DNA of 64,000 nucleotides from Rhodanobacter sp. T12-5. Its GTDB lineage: Bacteria > Pseudomonadota > Gammaproteobacteria > Xanthomonadales > Rhodanobacteraceae. The first letter of the stretch is position 1. Every line of letters begins with the position of its first letter. A program made the translations under genes and the position numbers. A model generated the notes under the pieces. It saw only the letters and a list, made by a program, of their open reading frames with translations. It was not told the origin of the DNA and made no database searches. Location of the stretch: positions 186,001-250,000 of the forward strand of contig NZ_NPKN01000001.1 of NCBI RefSeq assembly GCF_008329435.1. The letters run 5' to 3'. Positions 19,368-28,897 of this stretch are shown piece by piece.

Positions 19368-20216
19368 CTACGACGTCGAGGCGATGATCCAGTCTGCGAC
19401 GGCTTGCGGGTGTTCAAGGTGCAGGTGGTGGTGGCCGGCCATGTGGCTGACCGTGATGTTCGCCACGCAATCGGCGCGCGCCTGCATCGGCGCGCTCGGC
19501 AAGTACGGCGTGGCGGGTTGCGCCAGCAGCAGCGCGGTGGGCGCGCTGATGCCGCCCAGCAGTGCATGCACCTGCGACTCGGCCAGGCGCACGGCGCTGG
19601 GGCGGGTCAGCCGAGGGTCGCTGCGCCAGCGCCAGCCACCTTTGGTTTCGATCAAGCCGCGTTCGACGATCGGTCGCGCCTGTGCGGCAGGCAGTCCGCT
19701 GGCGAGGCTGCGCGCACTGATCGCCTGTTCGACGTCGCGGAACAGCCGCAGCGGCTTGCCGTTGTCGCTGCGTGGGGCCAGCGCGTCCCGGAAGCGCTGC
19801 AATGTGTGCGTGCCATCGTCGCCGAGCGGGCCGAGGCCTTCGATCAGCAGCAGGTGTTCGATGCGTCCGGGCGCGGCGGCAGCGACCAGCGCGGCGATGC
19901 CGGCACCCAGGGAATGGCCGAGCAGGCTGCAACGACTCAATTGCAGCGAGTCGACGGCGGCGAGCGCGGCCTGTACGTAGTCGAGGTAGTGGTAGCTGGC
20001 GCCCGCGGGCAGGTGATTGGAATGGCCATGGCCGGGCAAGTCCAGCGCGATGACGTGGAATCGCGTGGCCAGCAGCGGCGCCAGTCGCGCAAAGCTGCCG
20101 GCGTTGTCGAGCCAGCCGTGCAAGGCCAGCAGCGGCGGCAGTGCTTCGTCGCCCCATGCCTGTGCGGCCAGGCCCGAGTGCGGCAGCGCCATGCGGCGCT
20201 CGGTCGGTGCGGTCAC
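19368..20216 (-). CDS. Alpha/beta hydrolase
   Basis: A 282-residue serine hydrolase. It has the HGWLDN oxyanion-hole segment, LDLPGHGHS, the nucleophile elbow GHSLGAG, and a C-terminal HHHLHLEHP where the catalytic His lies. The family is broad, so substrate is unknown; esterase or lipase activity is expected. The GTG at 20216 overlaps the hemH stop (GTGA) and is preferred; an in-frame ATG at 20192 is the alternative. Coupling to hemH suggests common expression, though there is no functional link I can name. Confidence 0.88.
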   Translation of the reverse strand: MTAPTERRMALPHSGLAAQAWGDEALPPLLALHGWLDNAGSFARLAPLLATRFHVIALDLPGHGHSNHLPAGASYHYLDYVQAALAAVDSLQLSRCSLLGHSLGAGIAALVAAAAPGRIEHLLLIEGLGPLGDDGTHTLQRFRDALAPRSDNGKPLRLFRDVEQAISARSLASGLPAAQARPIVERGLIETKGGWRWRSDPRLTRPSAVRLAESQVHALLGGISAPTALLLAQPATPYLPSAPMQARADCVANITVSHMAGHHHLHLEHPQAVADWIIASTS

Positions 20217-21286
20217 GCGGCGGATTCCGGCCAGCCCCGGACATGCTTCAACACCAGCGCGGCCAAGCTGTCGACCTGTTCGGCGCTGTCGTTGAGCGCG
20301 GGAATGTAGCGCAGCATGTCGCCACCGGCGGCGATGAAGAAGTCGCGGTTCTGCATCGCGATTTCCTCCAGCGTCTCCAGGCAATCGACCGCGAAACCGG
20401 GGCAGGCGACATCCAGTTTCTTCACGCCGTCGGCGGCGAGCTGGCGCACCGTCGCGTCGGTGTAGGGATGCAGCCAGCGTTCGCGACCCACGCGTGACTG
20501 GAAGCTGACGATGAGTTCGTCTTCGCCGAGCTGCAGCCGTTCGCGCAATCGCCGGGCGGTGTCCATGCAATGGTCGAGATACGGATCGCCCAGTTGCACG
20601 TAGCGCTCGGGAATGCCGTGGAACGACAGCAGCAGCTTGTCGCCGCGGCCGTTCGATGCCCACCACTTCTCGATGCTTGTCGCCAGTGCGTCGATGTGGC
20701 CGGGGTCGTCGTGGTAGTCGTTGATGATGCGCAGTTCAGGCGGCCAGCGCAGCGTCTTCAGCGTGTCCGCCACGGCGTCGATCACCGAGCCGCTGGAGGT
20801 CGCCGAATATTGCGGATACAACGGCAGCACCAGCAACCGCCGCACGCCCTCGCGCTGCAGCCGGTCGATCGCATGCGCGACCGATGGCTCGCCGTAACGC
20901 ATCGCCAGCGCCACGCGCAGCTTGCCTGGTTGCTGCCGGTCCAGCTCGGCCTGCAAACCGGCGGCCAGCGCCTCGCTGCCGAAACGCAGCGGAGAGCCCT
21001 GATCGGTCCAGATTTTCGCGTAGGCATGTGCCGAACGTTTCGGCCGGACACGCAGGATCACGCCGTGCAGGATCAGCCACCACAACCAGCGCGGGTAGTC
21101 GATCACCCGGGAATCAGCGAGAAATTCGCCAAGATAGCGGCGCAGCGCCTTGGCCGTCGGCGCCGTCGGCGTGCCCAGGTTCACGAGCAGCACGGCTGCC
21201 TGAACGGGCTGAACGGACGGTGCGTCTGAATAGTCGGCAACGCCGGTATAGTGGTTGCTGCGTGGCATCGTGACAGCCGTGGTCAT
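20213..21286 (-). CDS. hemH: Ferrochelatase
   Basis: Ferrochelatase inserts Fe2+ into protoporphyrin IX, the last step of protoheme synthesis. The protein (357 residues from this start) has VLLVNLGTP at the N-terminus, LPLYPQYSATSSGS, the catalytic-histidine segment SFHGIPERYV and FQSRVGRERWLHPYTD, all diagnostic. The family closing segment CPGFAVDCLETLEEI is present. Two in-frame starts, ATG 21286 and ATG 21268, have no good Shine-Dalgarno sequence, so the start is uncertain by six codons. It is divergent from the SYLF gene with a ~90-bp shared promoter region. Confidence 0.95.
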   Translation of the reverse strand: MTTAVTMPRSNHYTGVADYSDAPSVQPVQAAVLLVNLGTPTAPTAKALRRYLGEFLADSRVIDYPRWLWWLILHGVILRVRPKRSAHAYAKIWTDQGSPLRFGSEALAAGLQAELDRQQPGKLRVALAMRYGEPSVAHAIDRLQREGVRRLLVLPLYPQYSATSSGSVIDAVADTLKTLRWPPELRIINDYHDDPGHIDALATSIEKWWASNGRGDKLLLSFHGIPERYVQLGDPYLDHCMDTARRLRERLQLGEDELIVSFQSRVGRERWLHPYTDATVRQLAADGVKKLDVACPGFAVDCLETLEEIAMQNRDFFIAAGGDMLRYIPALNDSAEQVDSLAALVLKHVRGWPESAA

Positions 21287-21376
21287 ACAAGCCGTGGAGT
21301 CTGCCACAAGCGCGAGGCGCCGCGCTTTGCTTCGATCTTCCCGAACCCGACATCCCCCACCCAAGTGGAGCTGCCC

Positions 21377-22066
21377 ATGTTGAAGACCCCACTGCATCGA
21401 CTGCTGCTGATCGGCATGGCCCTGCTGCTGCCGGCGATGGCCGCGCAGGCCGAGGATCCGCCGCTGGTGCGCGCGACCAATGCGGTGCGTGTGCTCAGCG
21501 ACATCATGCAGGCACCGGACAAGGCGATTCCGCAGGATCTGCTGCGCGATGCCAAGGCGATCGCGGTGATTCCCGACATGATCAAGGCCGGCTTCATCTT
21601 CGGTGGCCGCCGCGGCGAAGGCCTGATCTCGATCAAGAGTCCGGACGGCACCTGGTCCAACCCGAGCTTCATCACCATGACCGGCGGCAGCGTGGGTTTC
21701 CAGGCCGGGGTGTCGTCCACCGACGTGATTCTGGTATTTCGTACCCAGCGCGGCGTGGACTCGATCGTGAGCGGCAAGTTCACGCTCGGCGCCGATGCGT
21801 CTGCCGCGGCCGGTCCGGTCGGACGCACTGCCACGGCCGCCACCGATGGCCAGTTGAAGGCCGAGATCTATTCCTACTCGCGCACCCGCGGCCTGTTTGC
21901 CGGGGTCGCGCTGGATGGCTCGGCGCTGCGCATCGACTACGATGCGAATGCGGCGGTGTATGGCGCGGGCATCACGCCACGGCGGATTTTCGAGGGCGGC
22001 GTCAGCCATGTGCCGGCGCCGGTGGTTGATTTCCGCGATCGGCTTGAGGAGTACACTGCACGTTGA
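21377..22066 (+). CDS. SYLF-domain (YSC84-like) exported lipid-binding protein
   Basis: A 229-residue protein with a signal peptide ([17 protein letters not shown], cleavage near residue 24). The rest is a SYLF/Ysc84 domain: [34 protein letters not shown], then [24 protein letters not shown] and the closing [16 protein letters not shown]. In eukaryotes the domain binds phosphoinositides; in bacteria it is a periplasmic lipid-binding domain of uncertain role. It precedes tatA by 61 bp on the same strand. It carries a Sec-type rather than a twin-arginine signal, so it is not evidently a Tat substrate. Confidence 0.9.
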   Translation: MLKTPLHRLLLIGMALLLPAMAAQAEDPPLVRATNAVRVLSDIMQAPDKAIPQDLLRDAKAIAVIPDMIKAGFIFGGRRGEGLISIKSPDGTWSNPSFITMTGGSVGFQAGVSSTDVILVFRTQRGVDSIVSGKFTLGADASAAAGPVGRTATAATDGQLKAEIYSYSRTRGLFAGVALDGSALRIDYDANAAVYGAGITPRRIFEGGVSHVPAPVVDFRDRLEEYTAR

Positions 22067-22127
22067 TCGTGCGAGTACTTTCGGACCGCGCGCAAAGTCG
22101 TTCAGCCAGGTGGATTCAGAGGTCGAT

Positions 22128-22388
22128 ATGGGTTTTGACAGTGTGTGGCATTGGCTCATCCTGCTGGCGATCGTGCTGCTGGTTTTCGGCACCAAGAAGA
22201 TCCGCAACCTCGGGCCGGACCTGGGCGCTGCCATTCGCGACTTCAAGAAGGGCCTCAGCGGCGACGACGAGGCCAAGCAGAAGGACGAGGAGGCCCGACG
22301 CAAGGAGGCCGAGCAGCTGCGTGCCGATCCGCCGCCGGCCGACAGCACTACCAAGCAGGGTCAGCGCGACTCCAGCGAAACCAAGTAG
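22128..22388 (+). CDS. tatA: Sec-independent translocase subunit TatA
   Basis: An 86-residue protein with one N-terminal transmembrane helix ([15 protein letters not shown]), the [23 protein letters not shown] hinge and amphipathic helix that mark TatA, and a charged, disordered tail. TatA oligomers form the pore or thinning patch through which folded twin-arginine proteins cross the inner membrane. AGAGG five bases before the ATG serves as ribosome-binding site. It heads a tatA-tatB-tatC set with gaps of 24 bp and -14 bp. Confidence 0.95.
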   Translation: MGFDSVWHWLILLAIVLLVFGTKKIRNLGPDLGAAIRDFKKGLSGDDEAKQKDEEARRKEAEQLRADPPPADSTTKQGQRDSSETK

Positions 22389-22412
22389 GCACGCGGCGGG
22401 CGGAGCGGGGCG

Positions 22413-22841
22413 ATGATCGAGATCAGTCTCGGCAAAATGGTGCTGCTCGCCCTGATCGCGTTGATCGTGCTCGGCCCCGAGAAGCTGCCCGCCGCCGCGC
22501 GCACCGCCGGCGCCCTGATGCGGCGCGTGCGCAGTGGCTGGGACAATGTGCGTGCCGAGGTCGAGCGCGAACTGGAGATCGAGGAGATCAGGCGCACCGC
22601 GCGCGACGCCGCGGCCCGTGCGGAAGCCGTGCAGAACGAGTTGAAGGATGGCCTGACGAAGGTACATGAGCCCTTGGGCCAGGTGGTTGCCGAGGTCAAG
22701 GCGCCGGTGGCCGCGGAGTCCGCCCAAGCCCTCGAATCGACTGAAGTCCCTGAAGAACCGGGCGCCAGCATGCAGGCGGAATTGCCCTTGGGCGAGCCGC
22801 CCGAAAAACCTGCAGGAGGCTCCCCGCATGAGCATAACTGA
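22413..22841 (+). CDS. tatB: Sec-independent translocase subunit TatB
   Basis: A 142-residue protein with an N-terminal helix (KMVLLALIALIVLGPEKLP) containing the Glu and the GPEKLP hinge characteristic of TatB, then a long amphipathic helix (TAGALMRRVRSGWDNVRAEVERELEIEE within it) and a Pro/Glu-rich tail. TatB and TatC together recognise twin-arginine signal peptides. The last 14 bp overlap the start of tatC, which indicates translational coupling. Confidence 0.95.
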   Translation: MIEISLGKMVLLALIALIVLGPEKLPAAARTAGALMRRVRSGWDNVRAEVERELEIEEIRRTARDAAARAEAVQNELKDGLTKVHEPLGQVVAEVKAPVAAESAQALESTEVPEEPGASMQAELPLGEPPEKPAGGSPHEHN

Positions 22842-23610
22842 GCCCGGTGGGCCGGAACCCGAAGTGGACGCGGACAATCTGCAGCAAGGTCTGTTTTCGC
22901 ATCTGCTGGAGTTGCGCGCACGCCTGCTCAAGTCGGTGGCGGCCGTGGTGCTGGTGCTGGTGGCGCTGGTGCCGTTTGCAAACCGTCTCTATGCCGAACT
23001 GGCCGCGCCGCTGGTGGCGCGGTTGCCGCAGGGTGCGCACCTGATCGCGACCGAGGTCACGAGCCCGTTCATCACGCCGCTGAAACTGGCCTTTTATACG
23101 GCTCTTTTCATCTGCATGCCGGTGATCCTGTATCAGCTGTGGGCATTCGTCAGCCCGGGCCTGTACAAGCACGAGAAGCGACTGGCACGGCCGCTGCTGA
23201 TCGCGGCGATGGCGCTGTTCTACGTCGGCTGTGCGTTCGCGTATTTCCTGGTGCTGCCGGCGGCATTCCGCTTCCTCACCGCGGTGACGCCCGAGGGCGT
23301 GGAGATGATGACCGACATCACCCACTATCTCGATTTCGTGATGCTGATGTTCTTTGCGTTCGGCCTGTGCTTCGAGGTGCCGGTGGCGGTGGTGGTGCTG
23401 GCCGCAGTCGGTGTGGTCGATCTGGACAAGCTGCGCAGCGCGCGTCGCTACGCCATCGTCGGCGCATTTGCGATCGCCGCGCTGATCACGCCGCCGGACA
23501 TCACCTCGATGATGATGCTGGGCATTCCTATGTGCCTGCTGTACGAGCTGGGGATAATGGCGGTGCGCTGGCTGGTGAAGCCGGGTTCGTTGCGGACCGA
23601 CGTGCGCTGA
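22828..23610 (+). CDS. tatC: Sec-independent translocase subunit TatC
   Basis: A 260-residue inner-membrane protein with six predicted helices. The N-terminal HLLELRARLLKS segment and the F-x-x-P-L-K-L-A (TSPFITPLKLAFY) stretch are the conserved cytoplasmic and periplasmic signatures of TatC that form the signal-peptide receptor. A perfect AGGAGG lies 8 bp before the ATG, inside the tatB coding region. The 3' end faces priA at only 7 bp, so no separate terminator fits between them. Confidence 0.96.
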   Translation: MSITEPGGPEPEVDADNLQQGLFSHLLELRARLLKSVAAVVLVLVALVPFANRLYAELAAPLVARLPQGAHLIATEVTSPFITPLKLAFYTALFICMPVILYQLWAFVSPGLYKHEKRLARPLLIAAMALFYVGCAFAYFLVLPAAFRFLTAVTPEGVEMMTDITHYLDFVMLMFFAFGLCFEVPVAVVVLAAVGVVDLDKLRSARRYAIVGAFAIAALITPPDITSMMMLGIPMCLLYELGIMAVRWLVKPGSLRTDVR

Positions 23611-23617
23611 ACGTGGC

Positions 23618-25792
23618 TCAGTAAAGGTCGATCGGATCGACATCCAGCGACCAGCGCACCCTTCGTGCGGACGGCAGTGCGGCCAGGGCCGACTGCCAGG
23701 TGCGCAGCATTCCGTGCAGCGAGCGGCGGTTGGCCGCCTCCAGCAGAAGTTGGCCGCGATGGCGGCCTGCCCGCAGCGGCATGGGCGCGGGCATCGGTCC
23801 GGCGATCTGCAGTTGATCGCCAGGCGGCAACGCCGCATGCGCGGCGGCGAGAAAGGCATCGACGTGTTCGCGCTGCGGCGCATCGGCGCGCAACAGGACC
23901 TGATGACTGTACGGAGGCAACTGGATCAGCTGACGCTCGGCCAGCAACTCGCGCGCCGCGGCGGCATAGCCATGCGCCAGCAGGCTGCGCAGCAGCGGGT
24001 GTTCCGGCTGGTGGGTCTGCAGCACCACGCGACCGGGTTTGCTTGAGCGCCCGGCGCGACCGGCCACCTGCACCACCAGTTGCGCCAGCCGTTCACCGGC
24101 GCGGAAATCCACGCTGTGCAAACCTTCGTCCACGCCGACGATCGCCACCAGGGTGAGGTTGGGCAGGTCGTGGCCCTTGGCCAGCATCTGGGTGCCGACC
24201 AGGATCGCCGGCTGGTCGTCCTTGAGCGTGTCGAGCAACTGTTCGAACGCGTCGCGGCGGCGGGTGGTTTCGCGGTCCACGCGCAGCACCGGGACCTGGG
24301 GGAATTGTGCAAGCAGTGCTTCTTCCAGCCGCTCTGTGCCCTGGCCCTGCGGCTTGAGATCGGTTCCGCCGCAACCGGGGCACGCCGCAGGGAGGCGCTG
24401 GCGATAGTCGCAGTGGTGGCAGATCAACTGGCGCCGGCCCGCGTGCAGGGTCAGCGGACGTTCGCAGCGCGGGCAGTCGGCATGCCAGCCGCAGCCGTGG
24501 CACAGCAGCACCGGCGCGTAGCCGCGGCGGTTGCGAAATACCAGCGCCTGCTCGCCGCGCGCCACCGTGTCCGCCACGGCGCCGAGCAACGCCGGCGACA
24601 TGCCGTGCTCCAGCCGTTGCGCACGCATGTCGATGATCTGCACCTGCGGCGGGCGGATCGCGCCCGGGCGTGCGCGCAGATGCAGCGTGCGATAGCGGCC
24701 GGCTTCGGCATTCGCCAACGATTCCAGCGATGGCGTGCCGGAGCCCAGCAGCACCGGCACGCCCAACGCGCGGGCACGCACCAGGGCAAGGTCGCGGGCG
24801 TGGTAGCGGAAGCCTTCCTGCTGCTTGTAGGCCCCGTCATGTTCCTCGTCGACGATGATCAGGCCGGCCTGGGGCAGCGGTGTGAACACCGCCGAACGGG
24901 TACCCAGGATCACCCGCGCGCTACCGGCACGCGCGCGCAGCCACGCACGTGCGCGGTCGCCCTCGGACAGGCTGGAGTGCAGTACCTCGACGATCACCCC
25001 GAGCCGCTCGCGCAGGCGCTTCACGGTTTGCGGCGCGAGACCGATTTCCGGCACCAGCAGCAAGGCCTGTTTACCCTGAGCCAGCACCTGTTCGATCAGC
25101 GCCAGATAGACCTCGGTCTTGCCGCTCCCGGTGACGCCATCGAGCAGGAACGGCTGGTATCGGCCGAGACTGGCACCCACCGTGGCGACCGCCTGTTGCT
25201 GCTCGTCACTCAGCTGCGGCGCCAGCGATGAGGGAAGTGGACGATCCGGCGGTGGCCGTTCGCTGCGTTCGAGCAGGCCGGCCGTGGCAAGTCGACGCGC
25301 TGCGCCGCGCCAGCCCGGCTGACGCTCGGTCAGCTCCTGCGCGCTCAACGCACCGTCCGCTAGCAGGGCCAGCAAGGCCCCACTGCCGCCGCGGCGGCTG
25401 CCGGCATCGCGCGCGCTGTGACCGGCGCGAGTAAGCGACCAATATTCATCGCCAATGGCCGGCAGCGCCCTGGCCTCGCGCAGCGCCAACGGCAAGGCGT
25501 TGGCATAGGCCTCGCCGGGTGCGCCAAGCCAGTAGTCGGCTGCCCAGGCAAGCGACTGCATCAGTTCCCCGTCCAGCAGCGCCGTATCGTCGAGCAATTG
25601 AAGGGCCTGTTTCAGCCGGGCGCCACCGACCGCGGTTTCGGCCTCGACCGTCACCACCACACCGACCTGCTTGCTGCGGCCAAACGGCACGAGCACCCTG
25701 CAGCCCGGGCGCGCCTCGCCCACCGCGGGCGGCAGGTAGTCGAACAGGGTCAGCAAGGGGACCGGAAGGGCGACGCGTAGAACGACAGGCAT
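23618..25792 (-). CDS. priA: Primosomal replication restart helicase PriA
   Basis: A 724-residue DEXH helicase that recognises stalled forks and reloads DnaB. The N-terminal 3'-DNA-binding domain (VALPVPLLTLFDYLPP) is followed by Walker A GVTGSGKTEVY, the DEEH box (IIVDEEHDGAYKQ) and eight cysteines in four pairs (CHGCGWHADCPRC and CHHCDY...CPGCGG) that bind two zinc ions. The C-terminal helicase core includes GTQMLAKGHDLPNLTL. Length agrees with the family. The upstream region carries paired consensus DnaA boxes (25926-25950), so DnaA could influence its expression. Confidence 0.96.
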   Translation of the reverse strand: MPVVLRVALPVPLLTLFDYLPPAVGEARPGCRVLVPFGRSKQVGVVVTVEAETAVGGARLKQALQLLDDTALLDGELMQSLAWAADYWLGAPGEAYANALPLALREARALPAIGDEYWSLTRAGHSARDAGSRRGGSGALLALLADGALSAQELTERQPGWRGAARRLATAGLLERSERPPPDRPLPSSLAPQLSDEQQQAVATVGASLGRYQPFLLDGVTGSGKTEVYLALIEQVLAQGKQALLLVPEIGLAPQTVKRLRERLGVIVEVLHSSLSEGDRARAWLRARAGSARVILGTRSAVFTPLPQAGLIIVDEEHDGAYKQQEGFRYHARDLALVRARALGVPVLLGSGTPSLESLANAEAGRYRTLHLRARPGAIRPPQVQIIDMRAQRLEHGMSPALLGAVADTVARGEQALVFRNRRGYAPVLLCHGCGWHADCPRCERPLTLHAGRRQLICHHCDYRQRLPAACPGCGGTDLKPQGQGTERLEEALLAQFPQVPVLRVDRETTRRRDAFEQLLDTLKDDQPAILVGTQMLAKGHDLPNLTLVAIVGVDEGLHSVDFRAGERLAQLVVQVAGRAGRSSKPGRVVLQTHQPEHPLLRSLLAHGYAAAARELLAERQLIQLPPYSHQVLLRADAPQREHVDAFLAAAHAALPPGDQLQIAGPMPAPMPLRAGRHRGQLLLEAANRRSLHGMLRTWQSALAALPSARRVRWSLDVDPIDLY

Positions 25793-26167
25793 GGTTACCT
25801 CGCGGCGGGCCAGTGTAACTGCGTCCGACGACGGCGAAGTCCGGGCAGGGACAGGGTTGCGCCTGTCTGCTGCCTGACTATCTGAGGAGTTGAGGGTAAG
25901 TGGCTATCTCCGCGGGCTTTTTGCGCTTATCCACAAGAGCTGTGGATAAGTCTGTGGATGCAGCGGGGAAAGGGCGCCCCAAGGCGCGCCGTGGCGCCTT
26001 TCACTACGGTCTGACGAGGTTTTGGTCACGCAAGAAAAGTCTTTTGATTCAATAGTCTGTAAATGTCGTTCGGCCGCGGGTCATGTAATTGACAAGTGCG
26101 CACCGATTGCCTTGACAGGTTCATGACGCTGTGCAAAACCCGCCACGGCGTGGGTTGTGAAGTGGCA
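25793..26167. other. Intergenic region between priA and the DUF3667 gene
   Basis: This 375-bp gap holds the priA promoter region and the 3' flank of the DUF3667 gene, both on the minus strand. Besides the DnaA-box palindrome it contains an imperfect inverted repeat at about 25967-26002 (AAAGGGCGCC and GGCGCCTTT), and an AT-richer stretch at 26025-26065. I find no gene in it. Confidence 0.6.
25926..25950. promoter_or_regulatory. Perfect inverted pair of consensus DnaA boxes upstream of priA
   Basis: TTATCCACA (25927-25935) and TGTGGATAA (25941-25949), both exact matches to the DnaA box consensus TTATNCACA, face each other across five bases; with the flanking C and G they make a 10-bp perfect stem. 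A third, imperfect site (CTGTGGATG, 25952-25960) follows. The pair lies 134 bp upstream of the priA start codon. No dnaA, dnaN, rpmH or gidA gene is nearby, so it is not an ordinary chromosomal origin. The same symmetry could also fold as a hairpin. Confidence 0.55.
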
Positions 26168-27373
26168 TCAGTGAGCCATGCCAAGCCCTGCTGCAATGGT
26201 CAGCGCAATGGCCAACAGCCAGAAATAGCACCATCCGATGCACCAGAATTTCAGCAGGGTCATCGGCCAGCCCTGCCGGTAGATCCGCTTTTGCATGATC
26301 AGCAGACACGTCGGAACCCACAGGATCAACAGCGCCTCTACCCAGCCCAGCGTGTAGCCGGCCCAGGCGGCGTACGGACGCAGCCAGGTCGACAGCATGC
26401 TGGTGAGGAGGATCAGCAGCAGACCGAGGAACATGAATGCGTGGCTGTGCAGCGCCACGATCAGGTGCTCCATGTACAGCCGCCGCCGGAACACGTAGAA
26501 CAGCTTGAGCAGGCCAGCGAACACCGGGATCAGCACGAACATGGTGGCCGGCAGCGTGCCGAACACGCCGTTGATCATCCGCTGCTTCGCTTCGGCGCGG
26601 GCGGACGGGTCTTCGCTGTGTTTTACGGTGTCCCAGTTTTCCTGCATCCGGTGGCCCATCTCGGTCAGGCGAGCATTGACCACATCCGGCAACCAGCTGA
26701 TATGAACCGGGGTCGATTGCCGCCGGACGGCCTTCCTCACGACATCGTTTTTGGTCGCGTGCCTGGATTTTGCCGCTGGGGCATCGGGCAGCGGCGCGGC
26801 GATTGACGCGGCCGGCATCGGGGCCGCACCGAGTTCGACCAACCGCCTGCTGGCTTTCTTGCGCAGATCCCGCGCGGAGACGTCGATCTGCTCCAACAGA
26901 TTGGCTGGCAGTACCCCGGATTCGCGCGCGTCTTGCAGGTTGTCCAACTGGTCTTGCAAGGCCTCGCGTACTTCCGCGGGGTTGTCGGCCTTCTCGATCG
27001 CCTTGCTGTCGACGTTCACCAGCGGGAAGCCGTGCGCGCCGACCTTGTTGCTGACCTGATCGATTGCCAGATGGGCGACGAAAAACGAAAGCAGGCACAG
27101 CACGAACATCAGCCGGAACGGCGCGATGTAGCGCACCCGCCGGCCGGCGAAATACTCCAGGGTCAGGAAGCCCGGCTTCAGCAACAGCGGCGGCAGCGTA
27201 TGCACGATTCGGCCGTCGATGTGCAGCACCGTCTCGACGGTTTCCTCGACCATGTGGTGCATCGGCTTCAGCACGCTGTGGATCGATTGTCCGCATTCGT
27301 GGCAGAACTCGCCCTGCATCGGCGCGCCGCAATTGGCGCAGTGCAATCCTTCGTGGCTGGTCAAGTGCTTCAT
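26168..27373 (-). CDS. DUF3667 family zinc-ribbon membrane protein
   Basis: A 401-residue protein with an N-terminal zinc ribbon (CANCGAPMQGEFCHECGQ, residues ~12-29) and the segment ILHIDGR-like LHIDGRIVHTLPPLLLKPGFLTLEYFAGRRVRYIAP, which defines DUF3667. One membrane helix follows (FRLMFVLCLLSFFVAHLAI), then a long polar, alanine-rich periplasmic or cytoplasmic region (residues ~110-250) and four more hydrophobic segments at the C-terminus. Function is unknown. It is divergent from the MATE gene, sharing a ~100-bp promoter region, and stands as a single-gene unit. Confidence 0.88.
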   Translation of the reverse strand: MKHLTSHEGLHCANCGAPMQGEFCHECGQSIHSVLKPMHHMVEETVETVLHIDGRIVHTLPPLLLKPGFLTLEYFAGRRVRYIAPFRLMFVLCLLSFFVAHLAIDQVSNKVGAHGFPLVNVDSKAIEKADNPAEVREALQDQLDNLQDARESGVLPANLLEQIDVSARDLRKKASRRLVELGAAPMPAASIAAPLPDAPAAKSRHATKNDVVRKAVRRQSTPVHISWLPDVVNARLTEMGHRMQENWDTVKHSEDPSARAEAKQRMINGVFGTLPATMFVLIPVFAGLLKLFYVFRRRLYMEHLIVALHSHAFMFLGLLLILLTSMLSTWLRPYAAWAGYTLGWVEALLILWVPTCLLIMQKRIYRQGWPMTLLKFWCIGWCYFWLLAIALTIAAGLGMAH

Positions 27374-27479
27374 CGCGGTTCCCGTCCGTTGCAGCGGGCG
27401 ATCTTCGCACAGGGTGACGATCGGGCGGGCGTGACCTATGGCTCAGGTAGAATGTCCGGCCCTGGAGTCTGCTGTGCCC

Positions 27480-28874
27480 ATGAAACCTTTCCGCCCAGAA
27501 CGTGCGCACCTGTTGCACGAGGTGCGCGCCACCGTGCGTCTCGCGTTGCCGCTGATCGCGGCACAACTGGCGGCGGTCGGCAGCAACGTGATCGATGCGG
27601 TGCTGGCCGGGCACGTCGGCGCGCACGTGCTGGGCGCGGTGGCCGTGGGCGCCAGCATCTGGTCGCTGGCGATCGTCAGCGGCATCGGCATGATGATGGC
27701 GGTGCCGCCTTCGGTGGCACAGCTCGACGGCGCCGGTCGCAGGCACGAGGTCGGTGCGGTCTTTCGCCAGGCGTTGTGGCTGGCACTCGGCATGGGCGTC
27801 GTGTTGTGGTTCGCGGTACGCCACGCCGAGCCGTTGATCGAGTTGATCGGCGTGACGGCCAGCCTGCGTCACGACGTGCAACGTTTCCTGCTGGCGATCA
27901 GTTGGGGAGCACCGGCGCTGACTTGCTACTTCGCATTGCGCGGTTTGTCCGAAGGCCTGTCGCTGACTCGGCCGTCGATGTATTTCAGCCTGGGCGGGCT
28001 GGTGCTGCTGGTGCCGCTGGGCTACGTGCTGATGTTCGGCAAGCTGGGCATTCCGCCGCAGGGTGCGCATGGTTGCGGTGTGGCCACCGCGATCGTGCTG
28101 TGGATCGAAATGCTGGCGTTCGGCACGTATGTGATCTTTCGACGCAACTATCGCGGGTTTGGCCTGTTCGATCATTTCGAATGGCCCGACCCGCGGCGGA
28201 TCGGCGAACTGGTGCACATCGGCCTGCCGATGGCGGTGACCCTGCTGGCCGAGGCCGGGCTGTTCGTGGCCACCGCGCTGATCATCGCCACCCTGGGCGA
28301 GGACGTGATCGCCAGCCATCAGGTGGCGATCAACATCGCCTCGCTGTTCTTCATGATCCCGCTCGGCCTGGCGATGGCGATCACCGTGCGGGTGGGCAAT
28401 GCGGTGGGCCGTGGCGACGAGCGCGGCGTGCGCTACGCCGGCTTCTGCGGCATCGGCCTGACCCTGGCGACCCAGTTGCTGTCGGCCGGGCTGATGCTGG
28501 GCCTGCCGCATTTCATCGCGTCGCTGTACACGCACGATCCTAAGGTGATCGCGCTGGCCGCGCAGCTGATCGTACTGGCCGGGCTGTTCCAGTTTTCCGA
28601 CGGCATCCAGGTCGCCGCCAACGGCGCGTTGCGGGGCCTCAAGGACACCCGCGTGCCGATGGCGATCACCCTGTTCGCCTACTGGATCATCGGCATGCCG
28701 GTGGGCTGGTGGCTGGCGTTCCACCACGGCATGGGCGCGCGTGGCATGTGGATGGGGTTGATCGCCGGCCTTTCGGTGGCGGCGGTGATGTTGTTCACCC
28801 GTTTCTGGCGCAGCGTGTTCAGGCAGCGCTGGCGTCATCCCGATGACCGCACCGGCCTGACCGGCTACGCTTGA
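27480..28874 (+). CDS. MATE family efflux transporter (NorM-like)
   Basis: A 464-residue, twelve-helix multidrug and toxin extrusion protein. The N-terminal VRLALPLIAAQLAAVGSNVIDAVLAG and the mid-protein repeat HIGLPMAVTLLAEAGLFVATALIIATLGE are the two homologous halves of the NorM type, each with the acidic or polar residues used for cation coupling. I prefer ATG 27480 (GGAG 13 bp before) over ATG 27438, whose 14 extra residues look non-conserved and overlap a TAGAAT -10-like element. It probably exports cationic compounds with Na+ or H+. Its stop lies 24 bp before sppA. Confidence 0.92.
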   Translation: MKPFRPERAHLLHEVRATVRLALPLIAAQLAAVGSNVIDAVLAGHVGAHVLGAVAVGASIWSLAIVSGIGMMMAVPPSVAQLDGAGRRHEVGAVFRQALWLALGMGVVLWFAVRHAEPLIELIGVTASLRHDVQRFLLAISWGAPALTCYFALRGLSEGLSLTRPSMYFSLGGLVLLVPLGYVLMFGKLGIPPQGAHGCGVATAIVLWIEMLAFGTYVIFRRNYRGFGLFDHFEWPDPRRIGELVHIGLPMAVTLLAEAGLFVATALIIATLGEDVIASHQVAINIASLFFMIPLGLAMAITVRVGNAVGRGDERGVRYAGFCGIGLTLATQLLSAGLMLGLPHFIASLYTHDPKVIALAAQLIVLAGLFQFSDGIQVAANGALRGLKDTRVPMAITLFAYWIIGMPVGWWLAFHHGMGARGMWMGLIAGLSVAAVMLFTRFWRSVFRQRWRHPDDRTGLTGYA

Positions 28875-28897
28875 CCCATGACCATGGATACGCACGC

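Noticed and set aside
25793-26167. Possible replication origin
   Set aside because: Two DnaA boxes are present, but there is no dnaA, dnaN, rpmH or gidA nearby, no cluster of many boxes and no clear AT-rich unwinding element.
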